The notes beneath the pieces are model-generated. The model had not been told where the DNA came from. It made no database searches and worked only from the letters and a program-made list of their open reading frames with translations. The translations under genes were made by a program, and so were the position numbers. This document shows, one piece after another, positions 8,108 to 15,743 of a stretch of 64,000 bases of DNA. Position 1 is the first letter of the stretch. Each line of letters starts with the position of its first letter. Source of the DNA: DASQPR01 sp963727415. Lineage in GTDB: Bacteria > Actinomycetota > Actinomycetes > Mycobacteriales > Micromonosporaceae. The stretch is from assembly GCA_963727415.1 (NCBI GenBank), contig CAVSGF010000010.1, forward strand, positions 248,001 through 312,000, in the 5' to 3' direction.

Positions 8108-8655
8108 TAGTGCTCCTTCGTGGCCGGTTTCCGCCCGGCCGTCTTGGACTCGCCCGGACCGGACCGGGCCGGCTTCCTGGGCTTCGGTTTGGTGGTCGTC
8201 CGCTCGCTGGCCGTGGTGCGCTCCACCGGTGCCGCCGGGACCGGTTCGGAAACCGGCGATCCGGCGCCCCCACCCTCATCGGGAGCATCAACCCGCCCAG
8301 CGCCCGCTTCCCGCGCATTCTCGCGGCGGAACGTCTCGTAGATCTGCGTCAATGCCTGTTTCTGCGGCTCGGTGAGTTCGGGATCGTTCGCGATCGCCCC
8401 GACCACGCCGTGCCCGTCAGCCAGCTCCAGCAGTCCGGCCCGCAGGTACATCAGCGGGGTGGACACCCGAAGCGCGCTGGCCAGCTGCGCCAGCACCTCA
8501 GCGCTCGGCTTGCGCAAACCGCGCTCGATCTGGCTGAGGTACGGATTCGACACACCCGCTTGATCGGCCAGTTGGCGCAGTGAAATCTGTGCGTTCTGCC
8601 GCAGGTCGCGGATGAACGCACCGATGTCACGGGACAGATCACGGGGCGTACTCAC
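8107..8655 (-). CDS. XRE family transcriptional regulator (Rv0474 type)
   Basis: The 182-residue protein has an N-terminal helix-turn-helix (residues 9-70: LRQLADQAGVSNPYLSQIER) and a basic Ser/Thr/Lys-rich disordered tail. Gene order with hbhA and DUF2516 matches Rv0474-Rv0476. The start is GTG at 8655, and the promoter -10 lies 7 nt upstream, giving a leaderless mRNA. The GCTAGC motifs around its own promoter are a candidate auto-operator. Confidence 0.82.
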   Translation of the reverse strand: MSTPRDLSRDIGAFIRDLRQNAQISLRQLADQAGVSNPYLSQIERGLRKPSAEVLAQLASALRVSTPLMYLRAGLLELADGHGVVGAIANDPELTEPQKQALTQIYETFRRENAREAGAGRVDAPDEGGGAGSPVSEPVPAAPVERTTASERTTTKPKPRKPARSGPGESKTAGRKPATKEH

Positions 8656-8662
8656 GCTGCCA

Positions 8663-8691
8663 AGTCTAGGAACGTCTGCTAGCTATTGCAA
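8663..8691 (-). promoter_or_regulatory. promoter of XRE-hbhA operon
   Basis: On the minus strand TTGCAA (8686-8691) and TAGACT (8663-8668) are separated by exactly 17 nt, a good vegetative promoter. The -10 ends 7 nt before the GTG start. Confidence 0.7.
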
Positions 8692-8793
8692 GCACTGTGC
8701 TAGCAGCACAGCGGCGCGTCATGAGGTTGTTTTACTGCGGCAATACGGCCGAGCGACGCTCGTTACGCGGATAGTGAGCTAGCACACACTAGC
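8678..8793. promoter_or_regulatory. array of GCTAGC operator-like palindromes
   Basis: GCTAGC occurs at 8678-8683, 8699-8704 and 8778-8783, with a CTAGC half copy at 8789-8793. The first two are 21 bp apart (two helical turns), one inside the -35/-10 spacer and one just upstream of the -35. The last two are about 10 bp apart. This layout suits a repressor acting on the XRE-hbhA promoter. Confidence 0.5.
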
Positions 8794-8805
8794 AGCGACA
8801 TCCCC

Positions 8806-8853
8806 GATCGTGTCCGGTTAGTGGCACCATGGCACCCCTAACCGGACGCGATC
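8806..8853. terminator. 16-bp inverted repeat downstream of asparaginase gene
   Basis: 8806-8821 pairs with 8838-8853 (one G-U pair; core arms GTCCGGTTAG and CTAACCGGAC) around a 16-nt loop. It follows the asparaginase stop on the minus strand by 14 nt. There is no T-tract, as is common for actinobacterial terminators. Confidence 0.6.
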
Positions 8854-8867
8854 ATGAGTAAGTCCGG

Positions 8868-9866
8868 TCAGCCGAGCTTGGCTATCGATCGAACTCCGCC
8901 TACCGGTCGCCCACCCCCGCGCACCGTGAACTCCGCCAGCGAGTCCAGAACCGGTGCGCGAACCCCGAGGTAGCGCAGCGCCGTGGTGAGCACCGGCATC
9001 CGCGCGCGCGCCGCTCCATCATCGATCTTCAGCGCCACCGCGCCGACGTTCGGAATCGCGACCCCCACCACGCCCTCGGCTCCGCCCTTCGACAGCAGCC
9101 CGGGAACGCCGTGCATCAGCCGCTCATCGTCGGCGCCGGTACCGGACACCAGCTCCGGGTACGCCCGCATGGCGTCGGCCACGCGACGCTCGTCGGTGCC
9201 GTCCGGCGCGGACACGAAGTGCCCGAACGCACGCGCCAGCGCGGTGAGCGACATGGACAGCACCGGAGCGCCGCAGCCGTCAACGCCGACCGCGGCGGCC
9301 GGCTCACCGCAGAACTCGGCCACCGTCTCGCGAATCCGCCGCTGCAACGGGTGCTCCGGGTCTCGGTAGTCGTCCCGCGTCCAGCCGGCCTCAACGCAGG
9401 TACGCAGCATGCCGGTGTGCTTGCCGGAGCAGTTCATGTACACCGGAGCCGCCTGCCCACCGGCGGCCAGCAGATCAGCGCGGGCCGTTTCGGACAGCGG
9501 CAGGTCGGCGGGGGTGCGCAGATCCGCGTCAGTCAGCCCGCCGGCCGCGAGCATGGCCCGTACCCGGCTGATGTGCATCGGCTCGCCCGAGTGGCTGGCG
9601 GCGACCAGCGCGAGATCGGCGTCGTCGCGAAGCTTCAACCCGCAGCGCAGCATGCCGACCGCCTGCATCGGCTTGTTGGACGAGCGCGGGAAGATCGGCC
9701 CACGAACATCCCCGATGGACGCGACCAGCGCGCCGGACGCATCCAGTACGGCGACCGAACCCCGGTGCATACCCTCGCGGAATCCGGACCGCACTACCTC
9801 GGCAACGACGTCGCCACCCTGGTAGCCACCATCCTGGTAGCCACCATCCTGGTAATCGTCGCTCAC
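8868..9866 (-). CDS. asparaginase (asparaginase II family)
   Basis: The 332-residue protein matches the thermolabile asparaginase family related to Rhizobium etli AnsA, unrelated to E. coli AnsB. Visible family segments are PRSSNKP (61-67), AASHSGEP (88-95), NCSGKHTGML and GVDGCGAP. It should convert asparagine to aspartate and ammonia in the cytoplasm. The N-terminus holds a YQDGG repeat encoded by a 15-bp tandem repeat. Start GTG at 9866 overlaps the stop of the preceding BKACE gene (GTGA), so the two are coupled. Confidence 0.85.
   Translation of the reverse strand: MSDDYQDGGYQDGGYQGGDVVAEVVRSGFREGMHRGSVAVLDASGALVASIGDVRGPIFPRSSNKPMQAVGMLRCGLKLRDDADLALVAASHSGEPMHISRVRAMLAAGGLTDADLRTPADLPLSETARADLLAAGGQAAPVYMNCSGKHTGMLRTCVEAGWTRDDYRDPEHPLQRRIRETVAEFCGEPAAAVGVDGCGAPVLSMSLTALARAFGHFVSAPDGTDERRVADAMRAYPELVSGTGADDERLMHGVPGLLSKGGAEGVVGVAIPNVGAVALKIDDGAARARMPVLTTALRYLGVRAPVLDSLAEFTVRGGGRPVGGVRSIAKLG
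9814..9855. repeat. 15-bp tandem repeat at asparaginase N-terminus
   Basis: Units CCACCATCCTGGTAG (9826-9840) and CCACCATCCTGGTAA (9841-9855) follow a 12-bp shortened copy (9814-9825). The period is a multiple of three, so copy changes only alter the number of YQDGG repeats in the protein. Confidence 0.85.
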
Positions 9867-10699
9867 CGGGCTGGGATGCCGAGCATGGCGCGAGCCTCAG
9901 TGGTGCTGACCGGCGGGCGCTGGGCCAGCCGCGCGAACGCGACCGCGCGCGCCACCAGCTGCATATTCGACTCGACCGGCTGGCCTTTCGCGTACGTCAC
10001 GGTGTCTTCCATACCGACCCGCAGGTGCCCGCCGGCGGACAACGAGGCCATGATCACATCGATGGTGGACCGGCCGATGCCGGTGGCCGAGAACGTGGTG
10101 CCCTCGGGCAGGTCCCGCAGCGCCTGCTTGCAGGCGACCAGCGCCTCGGTGGTACCCGGCATGCCGCCTGGGACGTTCATCACGAAGTCGACGTGGACGT
10201 GCCCGCCGTACGGTAGGCCGTGCTTGGCCAGCAACCGCTGCAACGAGGTCAGGTGGCCCAGGTCGAAGATCTCGTACTCCGGGACGATCCCGCGGTCGCG
10301 CATCCGGGTGTGCAGGTCGACGATGAACTCCCAGCGGTTCATGAACACGTCGTCGCCGAAGTTGACCGTGCCCATCGTGCAGGAGGCCATATCGGGCTCG
10401 GCATCGAGCACCGCCAGGCGCGCGCCCTCGGGATCGGTGACCGCGCCACCGGAGGACAACTGCACGATCAGGTCGGTCTCGGCGCGCAGCGCCTGCACCG
10501 TCTCCTTGAGCAGGCCCTGATCCAAGGTCGGCTTGGCTTCGTGATCGCGGATGTGGACGTGAATGACGCTGGCCCCCAGCGCCTCGCACTCGCGTGCGGT
10601 CGCGACCAGCTCATCGAGCGTCACGGGCAAGGCTGGGACGTCGGCCTTGGCCGACTCGGCACCGGTCGGAGCAACAGTGATCAACGTACCGTTCGTCAT
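9863..10699 (-). CDS. BKACE family protein (3-keto-5-aminohexanoate cleavage-like, DUF849)
   Basis: The protein (278 residues from the chosen ATG) matches the beta-keto acid cleavage enzyme family: GASVIHVHIRD with two metal-binding histidines near residue 44, SSGG at the acetyl-CoA site, GHVHVDFVMNVPGGMPG, and an HLRVGMED segment near residue 226. Enzymes of this family condense a beta-keto acid with acetyl-CoA and cleave it to acetoacetate plus a CoA ester; the substrate differs by clade and cannot be assigned. A start 30 nt upstream is also possible. Coupled to the asparaginase gene, hinting at amino-acid catabolism. Confidence 0.85.
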   Translation of the reverse strand: MTNGTLITVAPTGAESAKADVPALPVTLDELVATARECEALGASVIHVHIRDHEAKPTLDQGLLKETVQALRAETDLIVQLSSGGAVTDPEGARLAVLDAEPDMASCTMGTVNFGDDVFMNRWEFIVDLHTRMRDRGIVPEYEIFDLGHLTSLQRLLAKHGLPYGGHVHVDFVMNVPGGMPGTTEALVACKQALRDLPEGTTFSATGIGRSTIDVIMASLSAGGHLRVGMEDTVTYAKGQPVESNMQLVARAVAFARLAQRPPVSTTEARAMLGIPAR

Positions 10700-10771
10700 G
10701 CCCGGATCGTCGCACGGACCAGCGATCATGGCTGCACGCGGGCCGGTACATCACCGCGCGCGCTCAACCGA

Positions 10772-10927
10772 TCACGCCCCCAGGAGACCGAGATGGCTGG
10801 CCGCCAGCGCCGCCGATATCACCACCGCGGCGCCCGCGAGCACCGCCCGCCACGCCATCGAAGCGGTCGTGGTGGCGGCTAGCACCAGCGCGCCGATGAA
10901 ACAGAGGTAGGCGAGGACGCCGGACAT
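10772..10927 (-). CDS. small two-helix membrane protein
   Basis: A 51-residue protein with two hydrophobic helices (about residues 3-22 and 28-48) separated by a short basic turn (MAWRAV). The start ATG is 10 nt after the stop of the previous small membrane protein gene, so it is the last gene of the phospholipid operon. I do not recognise the family. Confidence 0.5.
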   Translation of the reverse strand: MSGVLAYLCFIGALVLAATTTASMAWRAVLAGAAVVISAALAASHLGLLGA

Positions 10928-10937
10928 GACGAGCGAC

Positions 10938-11319
10938 CTAGAAGTGGAGCGGCGGGATGCCCGCCAGGCCACGGGCTGCCAGATAAGCGCCGGCCATACA
11001 GCCCGCGACGATCAGGACAACGGCAACGCACGCGCATGCCGCGCGCGTCGCGCCGCGATTGAACGCCGCGGCCGCCAACACGGTCACGGTCACCAGCAGA
11101 TGTCCGTACGCCAGAAGCATCCGGGTCACCGCGCCCTCGGAAACTGATCGGGCTATGCATGAACAAGTAGAGGTAGCGCACCACAAAGGCGGCCGGGACG
11201 ACGATCAGCACGGCAATGGTGAAGCCGAGGAACACCCGAATGCTGGACCATGGCACCGTGACGGCGCCGACCAGGGATAGACCGAGCACAACGACGTATG
11301 CGGTGAAGATGAGTACCAC
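10938..11319 (-). CDS. small four-helix membrane protein, apparently frameshifted
   Basis: The region codes for two helices in one frame (from GTG 11319: VLIFTAYVVVLGLSLVGAV, then IRVFLGFTIAVLIVVPAAF) and two in the next frame (LLAYGHLLVTVTVLAAAAF, then CACVAVVLIVAGCMAGAYL). The change of frame is near 11150, and the 382-nt span becomes a clean 126-residue gene if one base is removed. GTG 11319 shares one base with the TAG of the acyltransferase gene. It could instead be two separate genes, but the first frame has no nearby stop. Function unknown. Confidence 0.5.
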
Positions 11320-12488
11320 TAGGACCGACTCCAATACGAGAGGACACTGGCGAGGCCGCTGCCGAATATGGCTACGAACGAGACGAGATAGGCGGGATAC
11401 CAGCGCCGCCACCGCCGGGTCACCAGCCCGAACAGGCCGAGCAATAGTCCGACGACGAATATGCGCAGGCCACGAGCGGTGGCGGCGCTGGCCAGGAACG
11501 GCAGCAAGCCGACGTGGGCGGTGCCGGCGGCAGCGCCGTACACCTTGAACGGGATGCCCGACCAGGCCTGGTGAGCGAGTGCGCCGGCTCCTTCGGTGGA
11601 CAGTTGCACGGCGGCGACGCTGTGCATGCGCGGTGTGGTCAGCGGCGCGGGCAACATCACGCCATGGCTGGCCAGCAAGTAGGTGGCCGCACCACCGACC
11701 AGGCTGCTGGTCGCCGCGATCAGCGCCAGCTTCGGCGCCCGCCGGGGCGCCGCGACCAGCAGGATGGCGAGCAGGAACTCGGGGACCAACGGCCATACCG
11801 AAGCCTCGGCGAAAGCCCATACGGCGACGGCGATCGCACCCGCGCGCGACCCGGCGACCGACGCCATCACGCGGCGTAGTCGCGAGTCCCCCGTTGCCTC
11901 GCGTCGGGTGCGATGCCGCCCGGCCGGCATCGCCAGATCGGCGATCGCCGCCCTCGCCTCGGTGAGGTCCCCCGTCGGCTCACCGATGCGAACCGTCACC
12001 CGCGCGCGACCCGGCCGGCCGTGCACCGGGAGCAGATCGCGGGTGCCATGGATCCCGACCGGCACCAGGCTCACCCCGCCGGCCACGGCCAGTCTGGCCG
12101 CGCCATGGTGGAACTCGCCAAGCACACCATCGCGGCTGCGGGTGCCTTCGGGAAAGACGATGACGTCGCGACCAGCGGCCAGCAAAGCGCTCGCGCCGGC
12201 CAGGTCGACGCTGCCGCCACCGTCGCGCCGCACCGGGAACGCGCCGGCCAGCCAGCAGCAGAACAGACGACGACGCCAAGCGCCGAACCAGTAGTCGGCG
12301 GCCGCCGCGACCACCGGCGCGCGGCGCGCGGGCACGCCTGCCAGCAGTGCCGCGGTGTCCGCGTGCGACGAGTGATTGGCGACTATCACGCACGGCTGCT
12401 CGGGCAGGCCGCCTTCGATGCGGATCCCGCCGGTCAGCGACAGCAGCCCGCGCCACAGGCCGCGGCGGGCGTACGCCCCGGCGGTCAC
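11319..12488 (-). CDS. PlsC-type acyltransferase fused to DedA/YqaA-like membrane domain
   Basis: The 389-residue protein combines a lysophospholipid acyltransferase domain (about 1-190) with NHSSHADT (catalytic HX4D) and FPEGTRSR, and a C-terminal membrane domain (about 210-389) with a WAFAEASVWPLVPEFLL re-entrant-like segment resembling the YqaA/DedA (VTT) fold. The first domain should acylate a lyso-lipid; the second family includes lipid scramblases. Start GTG at 12488 overlaps the cdsA-like stop (GTGA), and the stop overlaps the next start. Acyl acceptor unknown. Confidence 0.8.
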   Translation of the reverse strand: MTAGAYARRGLWRGLLSLTGGIRIEGGLPEQPCVIVANHSSHADTAALLAGVPARRAPVVAAAADYWFGAWRRRLFCCWLAGAFPVRRDGGGSVDLAGASALLAAGRDVIVFPEGTRSRDGVLGEFHHGAARLAVAGGVSLVPVGIHGTRDLLPVHGRPGRARVTVRIGEPTGDLTEARAAIADLAMPAGRHRTRREATGDSRLRRVMASVAGSRAGAIAVAVWAFAEASVWPLVPEFLLAILLVAAPRRAPKLALIAATSSLVGGAATYLLASHGVMLPAPLTTPRMHSVAAVQLSTEGAGALAHQAWSGIPFKVYGAAAGTAHVGLLPFLASAATARGLRIFVVGLLLGLFGLVTRRWRRWYPAYLVSFVAIFGSGLASVLSYWSRS

Positions 12489-13282
12489 GCGAGCACCATC
12501 GCGAGTGCGAACGCGACCAGAACCGAGTCGATCCGATCGAGCAGACCGCCGAAGCCGGGCAGCCATCTGCCCGCGTCCTTGACCCCGGCTCCCCGCTTGA
12601 TCATCGACTCGAACAGGTCACCGGCCGGCGCACCGATCACCACCGCCACGGCCAGGACCGGAGTCATCGCACCGAGCAGCCACAGCACGCCGAGCCCGGC
12701 AGCGGCGCCGCCGAGCGCGCCGGCCACCGTCTTGCCCGGCGACAGCCTGGACAGCCGAGGCCCGCCACAAAGCCGGCCGGTGCACCAGGCAGCCACATCG
12801 CCGACCGACACGGCGATGAAGATCGGTAGGGCGGCGCGATGCAGCGCCACGAATCCGGCCAGCGGCGCCAGCCAGGCGAACCCCATAAGGGTGTACGCGC
12901 ATCGCCGCGCTCCGTCGTCGGGGTCGCCACCGAGCACCGCCGCGATCGCGATGACGACCACCGCCAAGGCAGCGGCCGCAATGCCGTGACCGGTTGCGGT
13001 ACCGACGATCACGGCAGCGAGCGCGCCGGTCAGGAGCACGCGATCCAGGCCAGTGAGCCGGGCCAGCCGGGCGTACTCGCCGGCGGCCACCGCGGCCAGC
13101 GCGATCGCGAGTGTGGCCGCGCCGGGCGTACCCAGCAGCAGCGCGCCGCCCACTATCGGCGCCGTCAGGGTCCACGTCCACCAGCGCTGGATCAGCTCAC
13201 GCCGACGCGACACGTACGCGCCGATGCCTCCGGCCGACAGCGCCCCCGCGACGTACGGGGCGGTGTCCATGACGCCGATCAT
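12485..13282 (-). CDS. phosphatidate cytidylyltransferase-like protein
   Basis: The 265-residue polytopic protein carries the CTP transferase signature SMIKRGAGVKDAGRWLPGFG followed by GLLDRID near the C-terminus. The usual PGHGG reads PGFGG, so the histidine is replaced by phenylalanine; SxxKR, KD and DRxD are kept. CdsA makes CDP-diacylglycerol from phosphatidate and CTP. Start ATG at 13282 overlaps the CDP-alcohol phosphotransferase stop (ATGA). This is likely an accessory CdsA-like enzyme, not the housekeeping one. Confidence 0.82.
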   Translation of the reverse strand: MIGVMDTAPYVAGALSAGGIGAYVSRRRELIQRWWTWTLTAPIVGGALLLGTPGAATLAIALAAVAAGEYARLARLTGLDRVLLTGALAAVIVGTATGHGIAAAALAVVVIAIAAVLGGDPDDGARRCAYTLMGFAWLAPLAGFVALHRAALPIFIAVSVGDVAAWCTGRLCGGPRLSRLSPGKTVAGALGGAAAGLGVLWLLGAMTPVLAVAVVIGAPAGDLFESMIKRGAGVKDAGRWLPGFGGLLDRIDSVLVAFALAMVLA

Positions 13283-13890
13283 GCGAGCGCTCGCCGGATC
13301 GTGGCGCCCCGCACGACCGCGGTGACGATGGCCCCGGCCGACATCAGCGCGAGCAACGGTGCCGTCGCGCCAGTCGCGGCGATCGCGACCAGGACCAGGC
13401 AGCGTTCGGTCTTGCCCATCGGACCGCCGTTGATGCGCGGCGCACCGGCCGCGGCGCCGGACATCGACACCCAACTGGGCAACGTCGTGGCCAGGGCAGC
13501 CGCCGCCACGATCGCGGGGTCTGCGACGGCCAGCAGCCCGCACAGCGCCAGCAGGTCGGCGATCCGGTCTCCGAGCTCATTGACGACGGGCCCGAAGCGG
13601 CTGGTCCGGCCGGCCTCTCGGGCCACCGAACCGTCCAGGTTGGCGCATGCCAGGCGCGCCGCCAGCATGGCCGCGACAGTGATCCCGGCGATCGGACCGG
13701 GACGGAGGGTGGCGAGCACCACCCCAGCGGCGGCGCCGAACCCGGCGCCGGTCCAGGTGATCGCGTTTGGGCTGATCCGGCCGGCGACCAGCATCCGGCG
13801 GATGCCGGCCAGCCGGTTGCCGTACCACGGCTTCAGCGCGTAGAGGCCATCCATACCGACCAGGCTCGCGGCTGCGCCGATCGGCGGCAT
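13279..13890 (-). CDS. CDP-alcohol phosphatidyltransferase family protein
   Basis: The 203-residue membrane protein has the family motif DG-x2-AR-x8-G-x3-(D)-x3-D as DGSVAREAGRTSRFGPVVNE followed by LGD: the third aspartate is asparagine. It would transfer a phosphatidyl group from CDP-diacylglycerol to an alcohol. An internal ATG at 13854 (MDGLYALKPW) may be the true start. It is the first gene of an operon with cdsA-like and acyltransferase genes, comparable in content to E. coli ynbAB. Confidence 0.8.
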   Translation of the reverse strand: MPPIGAAASLVGMDGLYALKPWYGNRLAGIRRMLVAGRISPNAITWTGAGFGAAAGVVLATLRPGPIAGITVAAMLAARLACANLDGSVAREAGRTSRFGPVVNELGDRIADLLALCGLLAVADPAIVAAAALATTLPSWVSMSGAAAGAPRINGGPMGKTERCLVLVAIAATGATAPLLALMSAGAIVTAVVRGATIRRALA

Positions 13891-13938
13891 CCGCCGTGGT
13901 ACCCAACCTGGGTAGGTGCGGCGCCTAGGTCAAAGTAC

Positions 13939-14586
13939 TCAGTCCTCGTCAAGCCCCTGCTCGATCGCGTACCGGACCAGCTCTACCCGGTTGTGCAGCT
14001 GAAGCTTGTGCAGGGTGTTCTGCACGTGGTTCTGAACGGTGCGGTGGGACAGCACCAGCCGCTCGGCGATCTGCTTGTACGACAATCCCTTCGCCACCAG
14101 GCGCAGGACCTCGGTCTCGCGGTCGCTCAGCCGGGGCGCGGATCCGTCCGGCCGGGGCGGCTCGGCGGCCAGGCGCCGGTACTCGCCGAGGACCAGCCCG
14201 GCCAGGCCGGGGGTGAATACCGCCTCGCCGGCCGCGGTGCCGGCGACGGCCGCCAGAAAGTCCTCCCGGTTGGTGGACTTGACCAGGTAGCCGCTGGCCC
14301 CGGCCTTGACCGCGTCGAGCACGTCCTGATGCTCGCCGCTGGCGGACAGCACCAGGATCCGGATCGGCGGCAGCGCGGCGACCATACCGATGATGACGTC
14401 CACTCCGGACATGTCCGGCAGTTGCAGGTCGAGAACGACCACATCGGGCTCGACCGCCGGCGCGACCCGGATCGCCTGACTTCCCTCACCGACGGCGGCC
14501 ACCACCTGGTAACCGGCCTCGGACAGATCGCGCTCCAGCCCATTGCGCCACATCGGATGGTCGTCAACCACCATCACCCGCGTCAT
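13939..14586 (-). CDS. LuxR/NarL family response regulator
   Basis: The 215-residue protein has a receiver domain with DD at 8-9, phosphoacceptor D53 (VLDLQLPD), SAS and K in the usual places, and a C-terminal LuxR helix-turn-helix (LSDRETEVLRLVAKGLSYKQ, near residues 149-168). Start ATG at 14586 overlaps the kinase stop (ATGA), so kinase and regulator are coupled. The partner kinase type suggests a MacR-like regulator; target genes are unknown. Confidence 0.88.
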   Translation of the reverse strand: MTRVMVVDDHPMWRNGLERDLSEAGYQVVAAVGEGSQAIRVAPAVEPDVVVLDLQLPDMSGVDVIIGMVAALPPIRILVLSASGEHQDVLDAVKAGASGYLVKSTNREDFLAAVAGTAAGEAVFTPGLAGLVLGEYRRLAAEPPRPDGSAPRLSDRETEVLRLVAKGLSYKQIAERLVLSHRTVQNHVQNTLHKLQLHNRVELVRYAIEQGLDED

Positions 14587-15743
14587 GGCATCACCTTCGG
14601 CACGCGCAGCTCCACTTCGGTTCCCTGGTTCGGCGCGGAGTTGATGACGGCGGCACCACCCAGATCCCGCATCCGGCCGCGAATCGACTGTGCCACGCCG
14701 AGCCGGCCGGACGCTTCGGCCTCTTCCAGACGGCCGGCCGGGATGCCGGCTCCGTCGTCGCGAACGGTGACGGTCACCTCTCCCGCTTCGTCTTCGACCA
14801 GGATCCACGCTCGCGCCGCACGGCCGGCGTGGACACGGACGTTGTCCAGCGCGCTGCCGACGGCGGCGACGATCTCGTCGCAGGTGTGCGCCGGCACGCT
14901 GACCGCCGTGGCCGGTGCCACGATGCTGACGTCGCGCGAGGCGAATCCGCCCAGCGCCAATCGCAAGTCGGCGGCGCCGATCCGCACGCCCGGATCCGGG
15001 CTGGCCGAACCGATCAACCCCCGCAGCGCCACCTCCTGCTCACCGGCCAGTCGCCCGAGTTCGGCCGCCTCGCCACCGAGCGCCTCGGCGCGTCGTGCCA
15101 CCAGGGCGAGTACCTGCAGGACCGAATCGTGGATTCCACGTGCCAGCCGATCTCGCTCCCGTGTCGCCGCTTCCAGGCGGGTCGCTTCGGCGAGCCGCTC
15201 CTCGGCCACCGAGCCGAGCCGGGAGATGTGCCCGATCGCGATGGCCGCGAGCAGCAGCAGAACGGTCCCGGTAATGGTGTTCTGATCGACGTTGCCGCGG
15301 ATGAACAGATCACAGCCGCCCAGAATCAGAGCGGCGATGGCACCGATCCGGCGTCCGCCGTAGATCGCCCAGGCCACCACCGGTCCGGCGATCGCCGACG
15401 CGGGCAGCGTCTGGGTTCCGGCGGCGAGTGCGAAGTGACCGACGATCGGAGCGCTCGCCAGCGTCGCGGTGCCCAGCGCCAGCAGGTCGGTGGTCAGCAG
15501 CGGCCAGCCTCGCAGGAACGGGCGCGAGTATGCGTAGATGCTGTAGACCGACCACGCCGCCACCAGGAACCCGGCCAGCCACGCGCCGACCGGGTGCGCG
15601 TAGTCGTGGCGGTTATATCCGAGCAGCAGGAAGACCTGCACCAGCGACGCCATCCGGAACACCGCGAGCGCCCGCCACAACGGCTCCTGGAAGCTCTCGG
15701 GACCGCCGCCCACGCCCAGGGCGGACAGTGCGCGGCGCAGCAT
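14583..15743 (-). CDS. MacS-family sensor histidine kinase
   Basis: The 386-residue protein has about six N-terminal membrane helices (residues 25-175), a HisKA_3 dimerisation motif RDRLARGIHDSVLQVLALV (H205), and an ATPase domain with N box (SALDNVRVHAG) and G box (RDDGAGIP). The layout fits the MacS kinases, with DUF5931-type membrane part, of actinomycetes. The stimulus is unknown. The gene's 5' end coincides with the ygfZ stop, so it may be cotranscribed with fur-ygfZ. Confidence 0.85.
   Translation of the reverse strand: MLRRALSALGVGGGPESFQEPLWRALAVFRMASLVQVFLLLGYNRHDYAHPVGAWLAGFLVAAWSVYSIYAYSRPFLRGWPLLTTDLLALGTATLASAPIVGHFALAAGTQTLPASAIAGPVVAWAIYGGRRIGAIAALILGGCDLFIRGNVDQNTITGTVLLLLAAIAIGHISRLGSVAEERLAEATRLEAATRERDRLARGIHDSVLQVLALVARRAEALGGEAAELGRLAGEQEVALRGLIGSASPDPGVRIGAADLRLALGGFASRDVSIVAPATAVSVPAHTCDEIVAAVGSALDNVRVHAGRAARAWILVEDEAGEVTVTVRDDGAGIPAGRLEEAEASGRLGVAQSIRGRMRDLGGAAVINSAPNQGTEVELRVPKVMP

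Noticed and set aside
10879..11820. Long minus-strand open frame overlapping the acyltransferase gene
   Set aside because: Its upstream part is a shadow of the acyltransferase gene in another frame; only the part from GTG 11319 has membrane-helix and codon evidence.
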